A stretch of DNA of 64,000 bases from Cryobacterium mannosilyticum (GTDB lineage: Bacteria > Actinomycetota > Actinomycetes > Actinomycetales > Microbacteriaceae). The notes beneath the pieces are model-generated. The model made no database searches. It was not told the DNA's origin and was given only the letters and a program-made list of their open reading frames with translations. Numbering within the stretch: position 1 is the stretch's first letter; each line of letters starts with the position of its first letter. Position numbers and translations under genes: made by a program. This document shows, piece by piece, positions 40,696-49,561 of this stretch. Location: positions 1-64,000 of the forward strand of contig NZ_SOFM01000043.1 in NCBI RefSeq assembly GCF_004402705.1, read 5' to 3'.

Positions 40696-42138
40696 ATGAC
40701 AATGGCCTACGAGTTCGAACGCAAGCAGCGCATCGCTATCCTCGGCGGAGGGCCCGGCGGTTACGAAGCGGCGTTGGCCGGCGCCCAGCAGGGTGCCGAG
40801 GTCACCCTCGTCGAGCGGGTCGGGGTCGGCGGTTCCGCCGTGATCACGGATGTCGTCCCCTCCAAGTCGCTCATCGCCACGGCCGAGGCCACCAACTCGA
40901 TCGGCGAGGCCACCGACCTGGGCGTTCAGCTGTTCGTGCGCGGCGACACGGGCAGGCCCGCCCGGCCCGAGGTCGCCATCAACCTGGCTGCCGTCAACAA
41001 GCGGCTCCTCGCCCTCGCCCGGCAGCAGTCCGAGGACATGAAGGCCACCCTGATGCGCGCCGGCGTGCACCTTGTCAGCGGCCACGGCCGCCTCGACGGC
41101 ACCAGCGGGGTCATCGTCTCCACCGCCGAGGACGGCTCCGGCACCGACTTCGACCGCATCGACGCCGACACGATCGTCGTCTCGGTCGGCGCGACCCCGC
41201 GCATCCTGCCCACCGCCGTCCCCGACGGCGAGCGCATCCTCAGCTGGACCGAGCTCTACAACTTGAAAGCCGTCCCTGAGCACCTCATCGTGGTCGGCTC
41301 CGGCGTGACCGGTGCCGAGTTCGCCTCCGCCTACCGCGCCCTCGGCGCGAAGGTCACCCTGATCTCCAGCCGCGACCAGGTGCTCCCCGGCGAGGACGCC
41401 GACGCGGCGGCCGTGATCGAGAACGTGTTCAAGCGCAACGGAATGGTCGTGCTGAGCAAGTCACGCGCGTCCTCGGTCGTGCGCACCGACACCGGCGTGC
41501 TGGCGGCCCTGGCCGACGGCCGCACGGTCGAGGGCAGCCACTGCCTGATCGCGGTCGGCTCGGTGCCGAACACCGCCGGGATCGGCCTCGAGGAGGCCGG
41601 CGTGCAGCTCTCCGAATCCGGCCACATCCGGGTGAACCGGGTCGCGCGCACGTCCATCCCGAACATCTACGCGGCCGGCGACTGCACGACCGAGCTGCCG
41701 CTGGCATCCGTCGCCTCGATGATGGGCCGCACCGCGGTCTTCCACGCGATGGGCGACGCGGTCAACCCGATCGAAATTCGCAACGTCGCGGCGAACATCT
41801 TCACCCAGCCGGAGATCGCCACGGTCGGCTGGACCCAGAAGCAGATCGAGGACGGCCTCACCCGCGGCAGCATCTACAAGCTGCCGCTCTCGTCGAACCC
41901 GCGCGCGAAGATGATGGGCATCAAGGACGGTTTCGTCAAGCTGTTCGCGACCACCACCACCGGCACCGTCATCGGCGGAGTGATCGTCGCGCCCAAGGCC
42001 AGCGAGCTCATCTTCCCCCTCGCCCTGGCGGTCGAGCACCGGCTCACGGTCGACGAGGTGGCCCGGGCGTTCCCGGTCTACCCGTCGCTGACGGGTTCGA
42101 TCACGGATGCCGCGCGCGCCATGCACATCGTCCAGTAG
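40696..42138 (+). CDS. lpdA: NAD(P)H-quinone dehydrogenase (LpdA type)
   Basis: The 480-residue flavoprotein is homologous to dihydrolipoamide dehydrogenases but lacks their redox-active cysteine pair: the expected motif reads GVGGSAVITDVVPSKSL. It has the FAD motif IAILGGGPGGYEAALAGAQQG, an NAD motif HLIVVGSGVTGAEFASAY and the AAGDCTTELPLASVASMMGR block. The mycobacterial homologue, also lacking both cysteines, reduces quinones. I use the ATG at 40696. A second one is two codons on. The long open frame upstream overlaps G-rich non-coding sequence. Confidence 0.9.
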   Translation: MTMAYEFERKQRIAILGGGPGGYEAALAGAQQGAEVTLVERVGVGGSAVITDVVPSKSLIATAEATNSIGEATDLGVQLFVRGDTGRPARPEVAINLAAVNKRLLALARQQSEDMKATLMRAGVHLVSGHGRLDGTSGVIVSTAEDGSGTDFDRIDADTIVVSVGATPRILPTAVPDGERILSWTELYNLKAVPEHLIVVGSGVTGAEFASAYRALGAKVTLISSRDQVLPGEDADAAAVIENVFKRNGMVVLSKSRASSVVRTDTGVLAALADGRTVEGSHCLIAVGSVPNTAGIGLEEAGVQLSESGHIRVNRVARTSIPNIYAAGDCTTELPLASVASMMGRTAVFHAMGDAVNPIEIRNVAANIFTQPEIATVGWTQKQIEDGLTRGSIYKLPLSSNPRAKMMGIKDGFVKLFATTTTGTVIGGVIVAPKASELIFPLALAVEHRLTVDEVARAFPVYPSLTGSITDAARAMHIVQ

Positions 42139-42234
42139 CCCGCCTCCGCGACCCCCGAGCCCCCCACCCGCGCTCCCACCGCCGTTCAGCCCTGCCAAGC
42201 CAGGGCAGGGCAGGGCAGGACAGGGAAGGCCGGG

Positions 42235-44007
42235 TCAGGGGTGGTCGGTGACGGCCATCAGCAGGGAGCCGGAGGCGACGGTGGTGCCGACGAGCGCCTC
42301 GATGCTGCCGATCACGCCGTCCTTGTGGGCGGTGAGTGGTTGCTCCATCTTCATGGCCTCGAGGACGAGCAGCAGGTCACCCTTGACGACGATGTCGCCC
42401 TCGGCGACGGCCAGCTTGACCACGGTTGCCTGCATCGGCGCGTGCACGGCGTCACCGGTCGCGGTGCTGACCGCGTGGCCTCCGCTGCGCCGGCGGGGGG
42501 CAGGCCCCGCCGTGCTCTCGGACGCCGACCCGGGGAGCAGTCGCACCGGCAGGCTGACCTCGATCCGGCGGCCCTCGACCTCGACGACGACGTTGTGCCG
42601 CTTCGCCGGGCCGGTGGGCTCCTCGAGCGAACCGTTCCACGGGTCGATGTCGTTGTCGAACTCGGTCTCGATCCAGCGGGTGTAGATGGAGAAGGGCTGG
42701 CCGTTCGCCGGGGCGAACGCGGGGTCGCGCACGATCCGGCGGTGGAAGGGCAGCACGGTGGGCAGCCCGGCAACCTCGAACTCGTCGAGGGCGCGGCGAG
42801 AGCGCTCGAGAGCCTCCTCGCGGGTGGCTCCGGTGACGATGAGCTTGGCGAGCAGGGAGTCGAACGAGCCGGAGATCACGTCGCCGGCCTGCACGCCGCT
42901 GTCGACGCGCACACCGGGACCGCCGGCGGGTTTGAACACGTGCACGGGGCCGGGCGCGGGCATGAAGCCGCGGCCGGCATCCTCGCCGTTGATCCGGAAT
43001 TCGAAGGAGTGGCCGGTGGGAGCAGGGTCGGGGTAGTCCAGCGTGCCTCCCTCGGCGAGGCGGAACTGTTCGCGGACGAGGTCGATCCCGGTCACTTCCT
43101 CCGACACGGGGTGTTCGACCTGCAGCCGGGTGTTCACCTCGAGGAAGGAGACGGTGCCGTCCTGGCCGATCAGGAACTCACAGGTACCGGCGCCGACATA
43201 GCCGACCTCGGCCAGGATGGCCTTGGACGCGCGGTAAATCTCGGTCTGCTGGGCGTCGGTCAGGAACGGGGCCGGTGCTTCTTCGACGAGTTTCTGGTGC
43301 CGGCGCTGGAGCGAGCAGTCGCGGGTGGAGATGACGACGACGGTGCCGTGGGCATCGGCGAGGCACTGGGTTTCCACGTGGCGCGGTTTGTCCAGGTATT
43401 TCTCGACGAAGCACTCGCCGCGGCCGAACGCCGCGACGGCCTCGCGGGTGGCCGACTCGAAGAGCTCGGGCACCTCTTCGCGGGTGCGGGCGACCTTGAG
43501 GCCGCGCCCGCCGCCGCCGAAGGCGGCCTTGATCGCGACGGGCAGGCCGTGCAGGTCGACGAAGTCGAGCACCTCGGCGGCGTCGACCACCGGGTTGAGG
43601 GTGCCGGGCGCCATCGGGGCGTTGACCTTCTCCGCGACGTGCCGGGCGGAGACCTTGTCGCCGAGCTTTTCGATCGCCTCGGGTGACGGGCCGATCCAGA
43701 TCAGCCCCGCGTCGATCACCGCCCGGGCGAAGTCGGCGTTCTCAGCGAGGAAGCCGTAGCCGGGGTGCACGGCGTCGGCGCCGGACCGCCTGGCCACCGA
43801 GAGGATCTTCTCGATCACGAGATACGTGTCGGCGCTGGTGGTTCCGTCGAGACCATAGGCCTCGTCGGCAAGGTGCGCGTGCACCGAATCACGATCCTGA
43901 TCGGCGTAGACGGCAACCGAGAGAATGCCGCTGTCTTTCGCGGCTCGGATCACCCGGACGGCGATCTCGCCCCGGTTGGCGATGAGGACCTTCGTTATTC
44001 GCGACAC
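42235..44007 (-). CDS. Acyl-CoA carboxylase, biotin carboxylase/BCCP subunit
   Basis: This alpha subunit of an acetyl-/propionyl-CoA carboxylase has 590 residues. Residues 1-450 are biotin carboxylase: KVLIANRGEIAVRVIRAAKD, AVHPGYGFLAENADFARA, the glycine-rich FGGGGRGLKVA, and EVNTRLQVEHPVSEEVTG. The C-terminal 75 residues are BCCP with the biotinylation motif EAMKMEQP. Biotin would be attached by BirA, encoded at 51.6 kb beside the beta and epsilon subunits. Together they make malonyl- or methylmalonyl-CoA. GTG start. Upstream TAAGCT lies eight bases before it. Confidence 0.94.
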   Translation of the reverse strand: MSRITKVLIANRGEIAVRVIRAAKDSGILSVAVYADQDRDSVHAHLADEAYGLDGTTSADTYLVIEKILSVARRSGADAVHPGYGFLAENADFARAVIDAGLIWIGPSPEAIEKLGDKVSARHVAEKVNAPMAPGTLNPVVDAAEVLDFVDLHGLPVAIKAAFGGGGRGLKVARTREEVPELFESATREAVAAFGRGECFVEKYLDKPRHVETQCLADAHGTVVVISTRDCSLQRRHQKLVEEAPAPFLTDAQQTEIYRASKAILAEVGYVGAGTCEFLIGQDGTVSFLEVNTRLQVEHPVSEEVTGIDLVREQFRLAEGGTLDYPDPAPTGHSFEFRINGEDAGRGFMPAPGPVHVFKPAGGPGVRVDSGVQAGDVISGSFDSLLAKLIVTGATREEALERSRRALDEFEVAGLPTVLPFHRRIVRDPAFAPANGQPFSIYTRWIETEFDNDIDPWNGSLEEPTGPAKRHNVVVEVEGRRIEVSLPVRLLPGSASESTAGPAPRRRSGGHAVSTATGDAVHAPMQATVVKLAVAEGDIVVKGDLLLVLEAMKMEQPLTAHKDGVIGSIEALVGTTVASGSLLMAVTDHP

Positions 44008-44048
44008 AGTGCCCTAGCTTATGGTGCCTGAGCCGAGGTCTTTTGGTT

Positions 44049-44068
44049 CTGTTCCACAAAAAGAACAG
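44049..44068. repeat. Small inverted repeat between maf and the carboxylase gene
   Basis: CTGTTC (44049-44054) and GAACAG (44063-44068) surround an A-rich loop, CACAAAAA. On the minus strand this reads as a short hairpin with a T-rich loop in the carboxylase promoter region. Function unknown. Confidence 0.4.
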
Positions 44069-44117
44069 CGAGAAAGGTGCGGATGCCTACAATCGGGCCC
44101 GGAATAAGGTCGCCGAG

Positions 44118-44774
44118 TCAGCTCGCCGGGCCACGATTCCACAGGCTCGGCCAGGAATGGCCCAGCCGGGTGACCAGCCGGCGCAGGGTCGGCAGGGAGA
44201 GCCCGACCACCGTGGACGGGTCACCGTCGATATGCGTGATGAACGGCGCGCCGAGGCTGTCGATGGTGAACGCACCGGCGACGAGCAGCGGTTCGCCGGT
44301 GGCGATGTAGGCGTCGAGCTCGTCGTCGCCGATGTCGTCGGCGAAGGTGACGTCCGCGACGGCGACGGCGCCGACCGCCCGACCGGCCTGCCCGTTCAAG
44401 TGCTCGATCAGCCAATGGCCCGAAAAGAGCTGCCCCGTGCGTCCGCGCTGCAACTGCCAGCGCTGCCGGGCCTTCTCCGCGGTGTGCGGCTTGCCGTAGA
44501 TGACCTCGTCGATCACGAACACCGAATCGCCGCCGAGCACGAGCCCGTCGCCGTGCGTCCCGGTCTCCCGCAGCGCCACCGAGACCGCCTCCGCCTTGGC
44601 GCGGGCGAGCAGCTCGACCACCCGGTGCGGGGTGAGCGGCGCGCCGGACTGCCGGGCGGCCTCCGCGGCGACGGCATCCTCGTCCACGTCGGGGGCCATC
44701 GTGACCGGTTCGATCCCGGAGGAGCGCAGCAGCGCCAGGCGGGCGGGAGAAGTCGAGGCCAGGTAGAGGCGCAT
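44118..44774 (-). CDS. maf: Maf-family nucleotide pyrophosphatase
   Basis: Maf proteins hydrolyse non-canonical nucleoside triphosphates and can affect septation. The 218-residue product opens with the signature MRLYLASTSPARLALLRSSGI and has LVLGGDSVFVIDEVIYGKPHTAEKA, with the catalytic aspartate region, and DSLGAPFITHIDGDPSTVVGLSLP near the end. I place the start at MRLYL (44774), preceded by AAGGAA. The frame continues to 44819 and would overlap the divergent methyltransferase start. It is transcribed toward the carboxylase gene. Confidence 0.92.
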   Translation of the reverse strand: MRLYLASTSPARLALLRSSGIEPVTMAPDVDEDAVAAEAARQSGAPLTPHRVVELLARAKAEAVSVALRETGTHGDGLVLGGDSVFVIDEVIYGKPHTAEKARQRWQLQRGRTGQLFSGHWLIEHLNGQAGRAVGAVAVADVTFADDIGDDELDAYIATGEPLLVAGAFTIDSLGAPFITHIDGDPSTVVGLSLPTLRRLVTRLGHSWPSLWNRGPAS

Positions 44775-44818
44775 GGTTCCTTCGTGCGACGGTAGAAGCG
44801 ATGTGGGATGCTCGTTCA

Positions 44819-46132
44819 ATGGGCACCAGCAATGACAATCAGTCGATTCCGGGCGAGCAGTCCGTCGAAGTCGGCAGCGAACTCGAACTCGACGTCACCA
44901 ACGTAGCCCACGGCGGCATCTTCGTCGCCCGGCACGAGGGCCGCGTGGTCTTCGTCAGCGACACCCTCCCGGGTGAGCGGGTGCGCGCCCGGCTGACCTC
45001 TGCCAGCCACAAGAGTTTCTGGCGTGCCGAGACCGTCGAGGTCCTGGACGCCGCCCCGGAGCGCCAGCCGCACATCTGGGCGTCCGCCGCCCTCGAGCGT
45101 GACCCCGACGACCGCGCCGGCGGCGCCGAGTTCGGTCACATCGAACTGGGTCACCAGCGCGAGTTGAAGCGCCAGGTCCTCGCCGATGCCCTCAAGCGAA
45201 TGGCGGGGATCGAGACCGACGTCACGGTCGAGCCGGTCCCGGTCGGCCCCAACGCATCCCCCGGCGACGCCGCCGACGGAACCGGCTGGCGCACCCGGGT
45301 GCGGTTGCACGTCGCTGAGGACGGCTCGGTCGGACCATACGCGGCCAGGAGCCACCGCGTGATCCCCGTCGGGGACCTGCCTCTCGCCGACCGGTTGCTG
45401 GAGGCGGCGGCGCCGCTCGACCAGCTGTTCCGCGGGGCCGCATCCGTCGACGTGGTCGCGCCGAGCCTCGGCACCGTGCAGGTGCTCGTGGCCGAGCAGG
45501 ACGCCCAGGGCCGCCGCAAACCCACGCCGCGCAACCTGATCCGTGAGGTCGTCGGCGACCGCGAATTCAGGCTGGATGCCGCCGGCTTCTGGCAGGTGCA
45601 CGCGCGCGCCGCCGAGACCCTCTATCGCACGGTCCAGGACACCATCGACGCTGCGGCGTTCGACCCGAAGGCCGCGAACCTCGACCTCTACGGCGGCGTG
45701 GGACTGCTCGCCGCGGCCGTCGGCGACCGATTCGGCAGCTCGGTCCGGATCTCCTCGGTCGAAAGCGATGCCCAGGCCACCGATTTCGCCGCGGAGAACC
45801 TGGCGGACTGGGTCGGCGCGAGCGTGCAAACCGGCAGGGTGGACCGGTTCCTGGCCGGACTCGTGCGGGACTCCAGCGCCGCCGACCGAATGCGGCAGCA
45901 GGCGGCCACGGTGGTCCTCGACCCGCCGCGGGCCGGCGCGGGCAAGGAGGTCATCGACCAGCTCGGCGCCCTCGCCCCACGCCAGATCGTCTATGTGGCG
46001 TGCGACCCCGTGGCGCTCGCACGGGACATCGCCCTGCTCGCCGGGCACGGCTACGAACTCCGCGGGCTGCGGGCGTTCGACTTGTTCCCGAATACCCACC
46101 ATGTCGAAGCCGTTGCGCTGCTCACCAAATAG
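44819..46132 (+). CDS. TRAM-domain RNA (uracil-5-)methyltransferase, RlmD/TrmA family
   Basis: The 437-residue enzyme has an N-terminal TRAM domain (about 10-70: ELELDVTNVAHGGIFVARHEGRVVFVSDTLPGERVRARL) and a C-terminal SAM-dependent methyltransferase with LDLYGGVGLLAAAVGDRFG, motif IV DPPRAGAGKEVIDQL and the nucleophile cysteine in VYVACDPVALARDIALL. It should make 5-methyluridine in 23S rRNA or tRNA. The cysteines that bind an Fe-S cluster in E. coli RlmD are absent. The ATG is divergent from maf. Confidence 0.9.
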   Translation: MGTSNDNQSIPGEQSVEVGSELELDVTNVAHGGIFVARHEGRVVFVSDTLPGERVRARLTSASHKSFWRAETVEVLDAAPERQPHIWASAALERDPDDRAGGAEFGHIELGHQRELKRQVLADALKRMAGIETDVTVEPVPVGPNASPGDAADGTGWRTRVRLHVAEDGSVGPYAARSHRVIPVGDLPLADRLLEAAAPLDQLFRGAASVDVVAPSLGTVQVLVAEQDAQGRRKPTPRNLIREVVGDREFRLDAAGFWQVHARAAETLYRTVQDTIDAAAFDPKAANLDLYGGVGLLAAAVGDRFGSSVRISSVESDAQATDFAAENLADWVGASVQTGRVDRFLAGLVRDSSAADRMRQQAATVVLDPPRAGAGKEVIDQLGALAPRQIVYVACDPVALARDIALLAGHGYELRGLRAFDLFPNTHHVEAVALLTK

Positions 46133-46173
46133 CTATCGTTGACCTGTACGACAAAGTGAGGACGTGGACCCCC

Positions 46174-46905
46174 GTGACAGATTCGATTGCACCGTTGGAA
46201 TCACCGGCCGGCCAGGACGCCGGGGGGCGCACGACGCTCGACCACCCGGTGCGGGTCGGCATCGCCGATGACCATGAGTCGGTCAGGCTCGGCATCAAGG
46301 CGGCCTGTGAGAACGCGGGCTACGACGTGATCTTCGCGGCGGCCACGGTGCGGGCGCTCGTGGACGGCATCGCCGGCCGCGCCGTCGACGTCATCGTGCT
46401 CGACCTGTCGCTCGGCGACGGTTCGCTCGTCACCGACAACGTGCACAACGCCCAGAGCACCGGTGCCTCGGTGCTCGTGCACAGTATCGCCGACCGGGTC
46501 GCCCTGGTCAGGGAGGCGCTCGCCGCCGGAGCCGCCGGAGTGATCCCCAAGTCCTCGCCGACGACGACGGTGATGGCGGCCGTCGCATCCGTCGCCCGCG
46601 GCGACGTGCTCAACAACCTCGAATGGGCGACCGCGATCGACGCCGACCGCGACTTCGCCAAGGCCCAGTTGGGCCGCCGCGAGCGGGACGTGCTGCACCT
46701 CTACGCGTCGGGGCTGCCGCTCAAGATGGTCGCGATGCAGCTCGGCATCGCCCATTCCACCGCGCGGGAGTACCTCGACCGGATCCGGGTGAAGTACGTC
46801 GAGGTGGGCCGGCCGGCGCCGACGAAGGTTGACCTGTTGCGTCGTGCGGTCGAAGACGGCATCCTTCCTGGGCTGGACCAGGACGGCGGGGATGGCCGCG
46901 GCTGA
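46174..46905 (+). CDS. NarL/FixJ-family response regulator
   Basis: The 243-residue product has a receiver domain (about 20-140) with the acidic pair in VRVGIADDHESVRLG and the phosphoacceptor aspartate in VIVLDLSLGDG, plus the conserved lysine in GVIPKSSP. A LuxR-type helix-turn-helix follows (about 165-230: LGRRERDVLHLYASGLPLKMVAMQLGIAHSTAREYLDRIRVKY). I chose the GTG at 46174, with GAGGAC ten bases upstream. Its 3' end overlaps the start of the kinase gene by 14 bases, so they form a two-component pair. The target genes are unknown. Confidence 0.9.
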   Translation: MTDSIAPLESPAGQDAGGRTTLDHPVRVGIADDHESVRLGIKAACENAGYDVIFAAATVRALVDGIAGRAVDVIVLDLSLGDGSLVTDNVHNAQSTGASVLVHSIADRVALVREALAAGAAGVIPKSSPTTTVMAAVASVARGDVLNNLEWATAIDADRDFAKAQLGRRERDVLHLYASGLPLKMVAMQLGIAHSTAREYLDRIRVKYVEVGRPAPTKVDLLRRAVEDGILPGLDQDGGDGRG

Positions 46906-48229
46906 GTCCTCGGCCGCACTGCCGCTCCGGCTTCCCCGGGCGGAGCGCGGCACCCAGGACAGGAATGCGAGGAGCGCCGGCGACACTGCCACCCTGGGCA
47001 TGGACTCCGACCTGATCGCCGGGCCCACCCAGCCCCGCAACCCGATCAGTCGCACCCGGATCGAAACGGTCGTTTCCCGTTCCGTCGCCGGGGTCGGCGT
47101 GATCTTCTCCCTCCAGGCGCTCCCGATCATGCTCGCGCAGGTTCCCCTGCGGCTGCCGGTCATGGCGGTCGCCATGCCCCTGGCCCTGGCCCTGGGCGTC
47201 GGGGCCGTGGTGATCGCCGCCGTCAGCAAGGTGGGCGTGCGGGTGACCACCGGCACGGTGGCCGTGGTCTACCTGGCCGCCCTCCTCGGCTGGCCCTTCC
47301 TGATGCTCGACCCCTCGGCCGTGCTCGACGGCAAACCGTGGCTCTGGTACCTGTGCACCGTGGCGACGGCCTGCGCCGCAGTGTCGTTCCCGCTGGTGTG
47401 GGCGGCGATCTACACCTTCCTCGCCCCGATCGTCTACGGCATCGTGCGCACCCAGCCGTCGGGCGGAGGCGCCGATGTGCTCCTCGCCTCCCTCGACGCC
47501 GCCTACGCCACAATCCTCGGCCAGGTCATCCTGATCATCATCTTCATGCTGCGCCAGACGGCCGCCGCGGTGGATGCCGCCCAGACCAATGCCCTGCACC
47601 AGTACGCGACGGCCGTGAGGCAGCACGCGACGGAGGTCGAGCGGGTCCAGGTCGATTCGATCGTGCACGACAGCGTGCTCGCCACCTTCCTCGCGGCTGC
47701 GGCTGCGGGCAGTCCCAAGGCGGCGCAGCTGGCCTCGGGAATGGCCTCCGACGCGCTCACCCGGCTGAACGACGCGGCCATGGTGCCGGCCGGGGAGGAC
47801 AGCCTGGTGCCGTTCAACGCCCTGAGCGTGCGGATCCGCGAGGCCGCCGACAGGCTCGCCGCGCCATTCACCGTCCTCGAGTGTGAGATCGACACGCTCA
47901 GCCTCCCGGTGCACGCCAGCGACGCCCTGTTCGCGGCGAGCGTGCAGGCCATGGTCAACAGCGTCCAGCACGCGGGCGACGGCATCGTCGAACCAGGCCG
48001 CACCCTCACCATGCGGGCGAACGCCCAGGGCGGCTGCACCATCGAAATCGCCGACACCGGGGTCGGCTTCGACCCGGAGCAGGTGCCGAGCGAACGGCTG
48101 GGCCTTCGGCTCTCGATCCAGGAACGAGTCGCCAGCGTCGGCGGTTCGGTGCAGATCCGCTCCGAGATCGGCCGCGGGACCACCATCACCCTCGCCTGGC
48201 CAACCGAGGGCGAGGTGGCACCCGCATGA
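46892..48229 (+). CDS. Sensor histidine kinase
   Basis: The 445-residue kinase has an N-terminal membrane domain (about 60-220, four to six helices, e.g. AVVYLAALLGWPFLML), a coiled linker, and a DHp-like helix whose likely phosphoacceptor is the histidine in QVDSIVHDSVLATFLAAA. The HATPase domain has the N-box AMVNSVQHAGDG, the G1 box IEIADTGVGFDPEQ and the G2 box GRGTTITLAWP. It partners with the preceding response regulator. The ATG overlaps that gene, and its stop overlaps the next gene (ATGA). The signal is not apparent. Confidence 0.9.
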   Translation: MAAAESSAALPLRLPRAERGTQDRNARSAGDTATLGMDSDLIAGPTQPRNPISRTRIETVVSRSVAGVGVIFSLQALPIMLAQVPLRLPVMAVAMPLALALGVGAVVIAAVSKVGVRVTTGTVAVVYLAALLGWPFLMLDPSAVLDGKPWLWYLCTVATACAAVSFPLVWAAIYTFLAPIVYGIVRTQPSGGGADVLLASLDAAYATILGQVILIIIFMLRQTAAAVDAAQTNALHQYATAVRQHATEVERVQVDSIVHDSVLATFLAAAAAGSPKAAQLASGMASDALTRLNDAAMVPAGEDSLVPFNALSVRIREAADRLAAPFTVLECEIDTLSLPVHASDALFAASVQAMVNSVQHAGDGIVEPGRTLTMRANAQGGCTIEIADTGVGFDPEQVPSERLGLRLSIQERVASVGGSVQIRSEIGRGTTITLAWPTEGEVAPA

Positions 48230-49269
48230 TCACCGTGCCCCGCGGCCTTGTGTTGTCTCTGGCAGCATTGTTCTCGACCTACCACGTTGTGCTCGGCATC
48301 TACTCGCTCAACCAGCCGCGCACACCCGGCCCGGCCATCCTCGCGATCGCCGCCTACATCCTGGCGACGGCGCTGAGCCTGTGGCCCAGGAGCCCGATGC
48401 GGATGCCGCTCTGGCTCGCCTTCTTCAACGTGGCCGTCTGCGTGGCCATGCCCCTGCTCGTCGGCAGCCAGCTCGACGGCGCGGCCGTCAACGGCTACGC
48501 CACCTGGTACGTCGCTGCCGTCGGCACCCTGATGACGATCACGGCCACCCGTCGCCGCCCGGCGCTCGCCTGGATCGGCGCCGCGGCACTGATCGTGCAC
48601 ACCATCGTCTGGGCCGGCCCGGCCGCGCTCGCCGACATGGGGGTGATCGGCAGCGCCGTCTGGGTGGCCATCGCGGTCATCCTCGCCCGCGCCCTCGCCA
48701 AGGCCGGGCGGGACGCCAGACAGTACGCTCTGGCCGAACGCGAGGCCACGGACTGGCAGGCGGCCCAGGAGGCACACCTGTATGAGCGTCAGGTCCGGCT
48801 GGCGCAAACGATCCGCCTGGCGGCGCCGATGCTGCGCCGGATCATCGTCCGGGGCGGTGTGCTGAACGCCCTGGAGCGGCAGGAATGCCGGTACCTCGAG
48901 GCCGCAGTCCGGGACGAGATCCGCGGGCGCAAGCTGCTCAACGAGGCGGTCCGTGAGCAGGTCATGGCGGCCAGACGGCGTGGGGCGATCGTGACCCTGC
49001 TCGACGAAGGCGGCATCGACGACCTCCGCGGCCCGGAACTGGAAACCGTGCTCAACACGCTCGCGGCCGCGATCGGCGGCACCACCGCTGACTCGATCAT
49101 CGCGCGGACGGCCGGGGACGGTTCGGCGACGGCGGTGACCGTGGTCGGCCTCAGCAGCGCCGACGCCCGGCTCAGCGCACTCGGCCAGGAATCACCGGAG
49201 CCCGAGGTCAACCTGTGGCTCGAGATCCCGCGCAGCCCGGTGCCGGCCGACGCCCCGGCGGCCCGCTGA
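48226..49269 (+). CDS. Membrane protein of unknown function, third gene of two-component operon
   Basis: I do not recognise a family for this 347-residue protein. The N-terminal half (about 1-165) has five or six hydrophobic helices, starting LVLSLAALFSTYHVVLGIY, laid out like the membrane part of the neighbouring kinase. The C-terminal half (about 170-340) is soluble, with a helical Arg-rich stretch (YERQVRLAQTIRLAAPMLRRIIVRGG) and a region lacking HATPase boxes or a clear phosphoacceptor. It overlaps the kinase stop (ATGA), so the three are coupled. It may be an accessory or a degenerate sensor, by inference. Confidence 0.85.
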   Translation: MITVPRGLVLSLAALFSTYHVVLGIYSLNQPRTPGPAILAIAAYILATALSLWPRSPMRMPLWLAFFNVAVCVAMPLLVGSQLDGAAVNGYATWYVAAVGTLMTITATRRRPALAWIGAAALIVHTIVWAGPAALADMGVIGSAVWVAIAVILARALAKAGRDARQYALAEREATDWQAAQEAHLYERQVRLAQTIRLAAPMLRRIIVRGGVLNALERQECRYLEAAVRDEIRGRKLLNEAVREQVMAARRRGAIVTLLDEGGIDDLRGPELETVLNTLAAAIGGTTADSIIARTAGDGSATAVTVVGLSSADARLSALGQESPEPEVNLWLEIPRSPVPADAPAAR

Positions 49270-49281
49270 CGGGTTCGCCCC

Positions 49282-49321
49282 GGTGATTGAGCTTGTCGCG
49301 GTGATTGAGCGTGTCGAAATC
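49282..49321. repeat. Two copies of the GATCGAGCTTGTCGA repeat family
   Basis: GGTGATTGAGCTTGTCG (49282-49298) and GGTGATTGAGCGTGTCGAAATC (49300-49321) are diverged direct copies of the repeat that forms arrays around the GIY-YIG gene at 56.7-57.3 kb. They lie just beyond the membrane-protein gene and before its terminator. Confidence 0.7.
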
Positions 49322-49337
49322 AGGCCACCCGGACATG

Positions 49338-49373
49338 CGAAAGGGGACCAACCGTGAGGCTGGTCCCCTTTCG
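49338..49373. terminator. Bidirectional terminator
   Basis: CGAAAGGGGACCA (49338-49350) and TGGTCCCCTTTCG (49361-49373) form a perfect 13-bp stem with a ten-base loop. A short T-run ends the right arm and its A-run mirror starts the left arm. It separates the two-component operon from the convergent carboxylase genes. Confidence 0.88.
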
Positions 49374-49415
49374 ACTTTCGTGCCAGGGCGACAACCCGAA
49401 TGTCACCCTGACTCG

Positions 49416-49459
49416 CCGCCAAAATTCGCCTGCTTACCCTAGTCGACGAATTTTGGTGG
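49416..49459. repeat. AT-rich inverted repeat CCAAAATTCG
   Basis: CCAAAATTCG (49419-49428) and its exact inverse (49447-49456) are separated by 18 bases. The flanking CCG and TGG extend the pairing to about 13 bp with one G-T wobble. The A/T-rich arms stand out against the GC-rich surroundings. It lies downstream of the epsilon subunit gene and is unexplained. The rest of the gap (49460-49561) is relatively AT-rich with no gene visible. Confidence 0.6.
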
Positions 49460-49561
49460 TGTAACTCTGTGAGCGACACCTAGCAATATCTATACTCATC
49501 GACCCGGTTCGATCAGAAAAGTCGGCATTTAGGGGGACCGGCCGTTCGGGGGGAGTGCGGG

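Noticed and set aside
42180..42240. CAGGG-rich tract after lpdA as a functional repeat
   Set aside because: The units are short and irregular, and nothing beyond low complexity can be supported.
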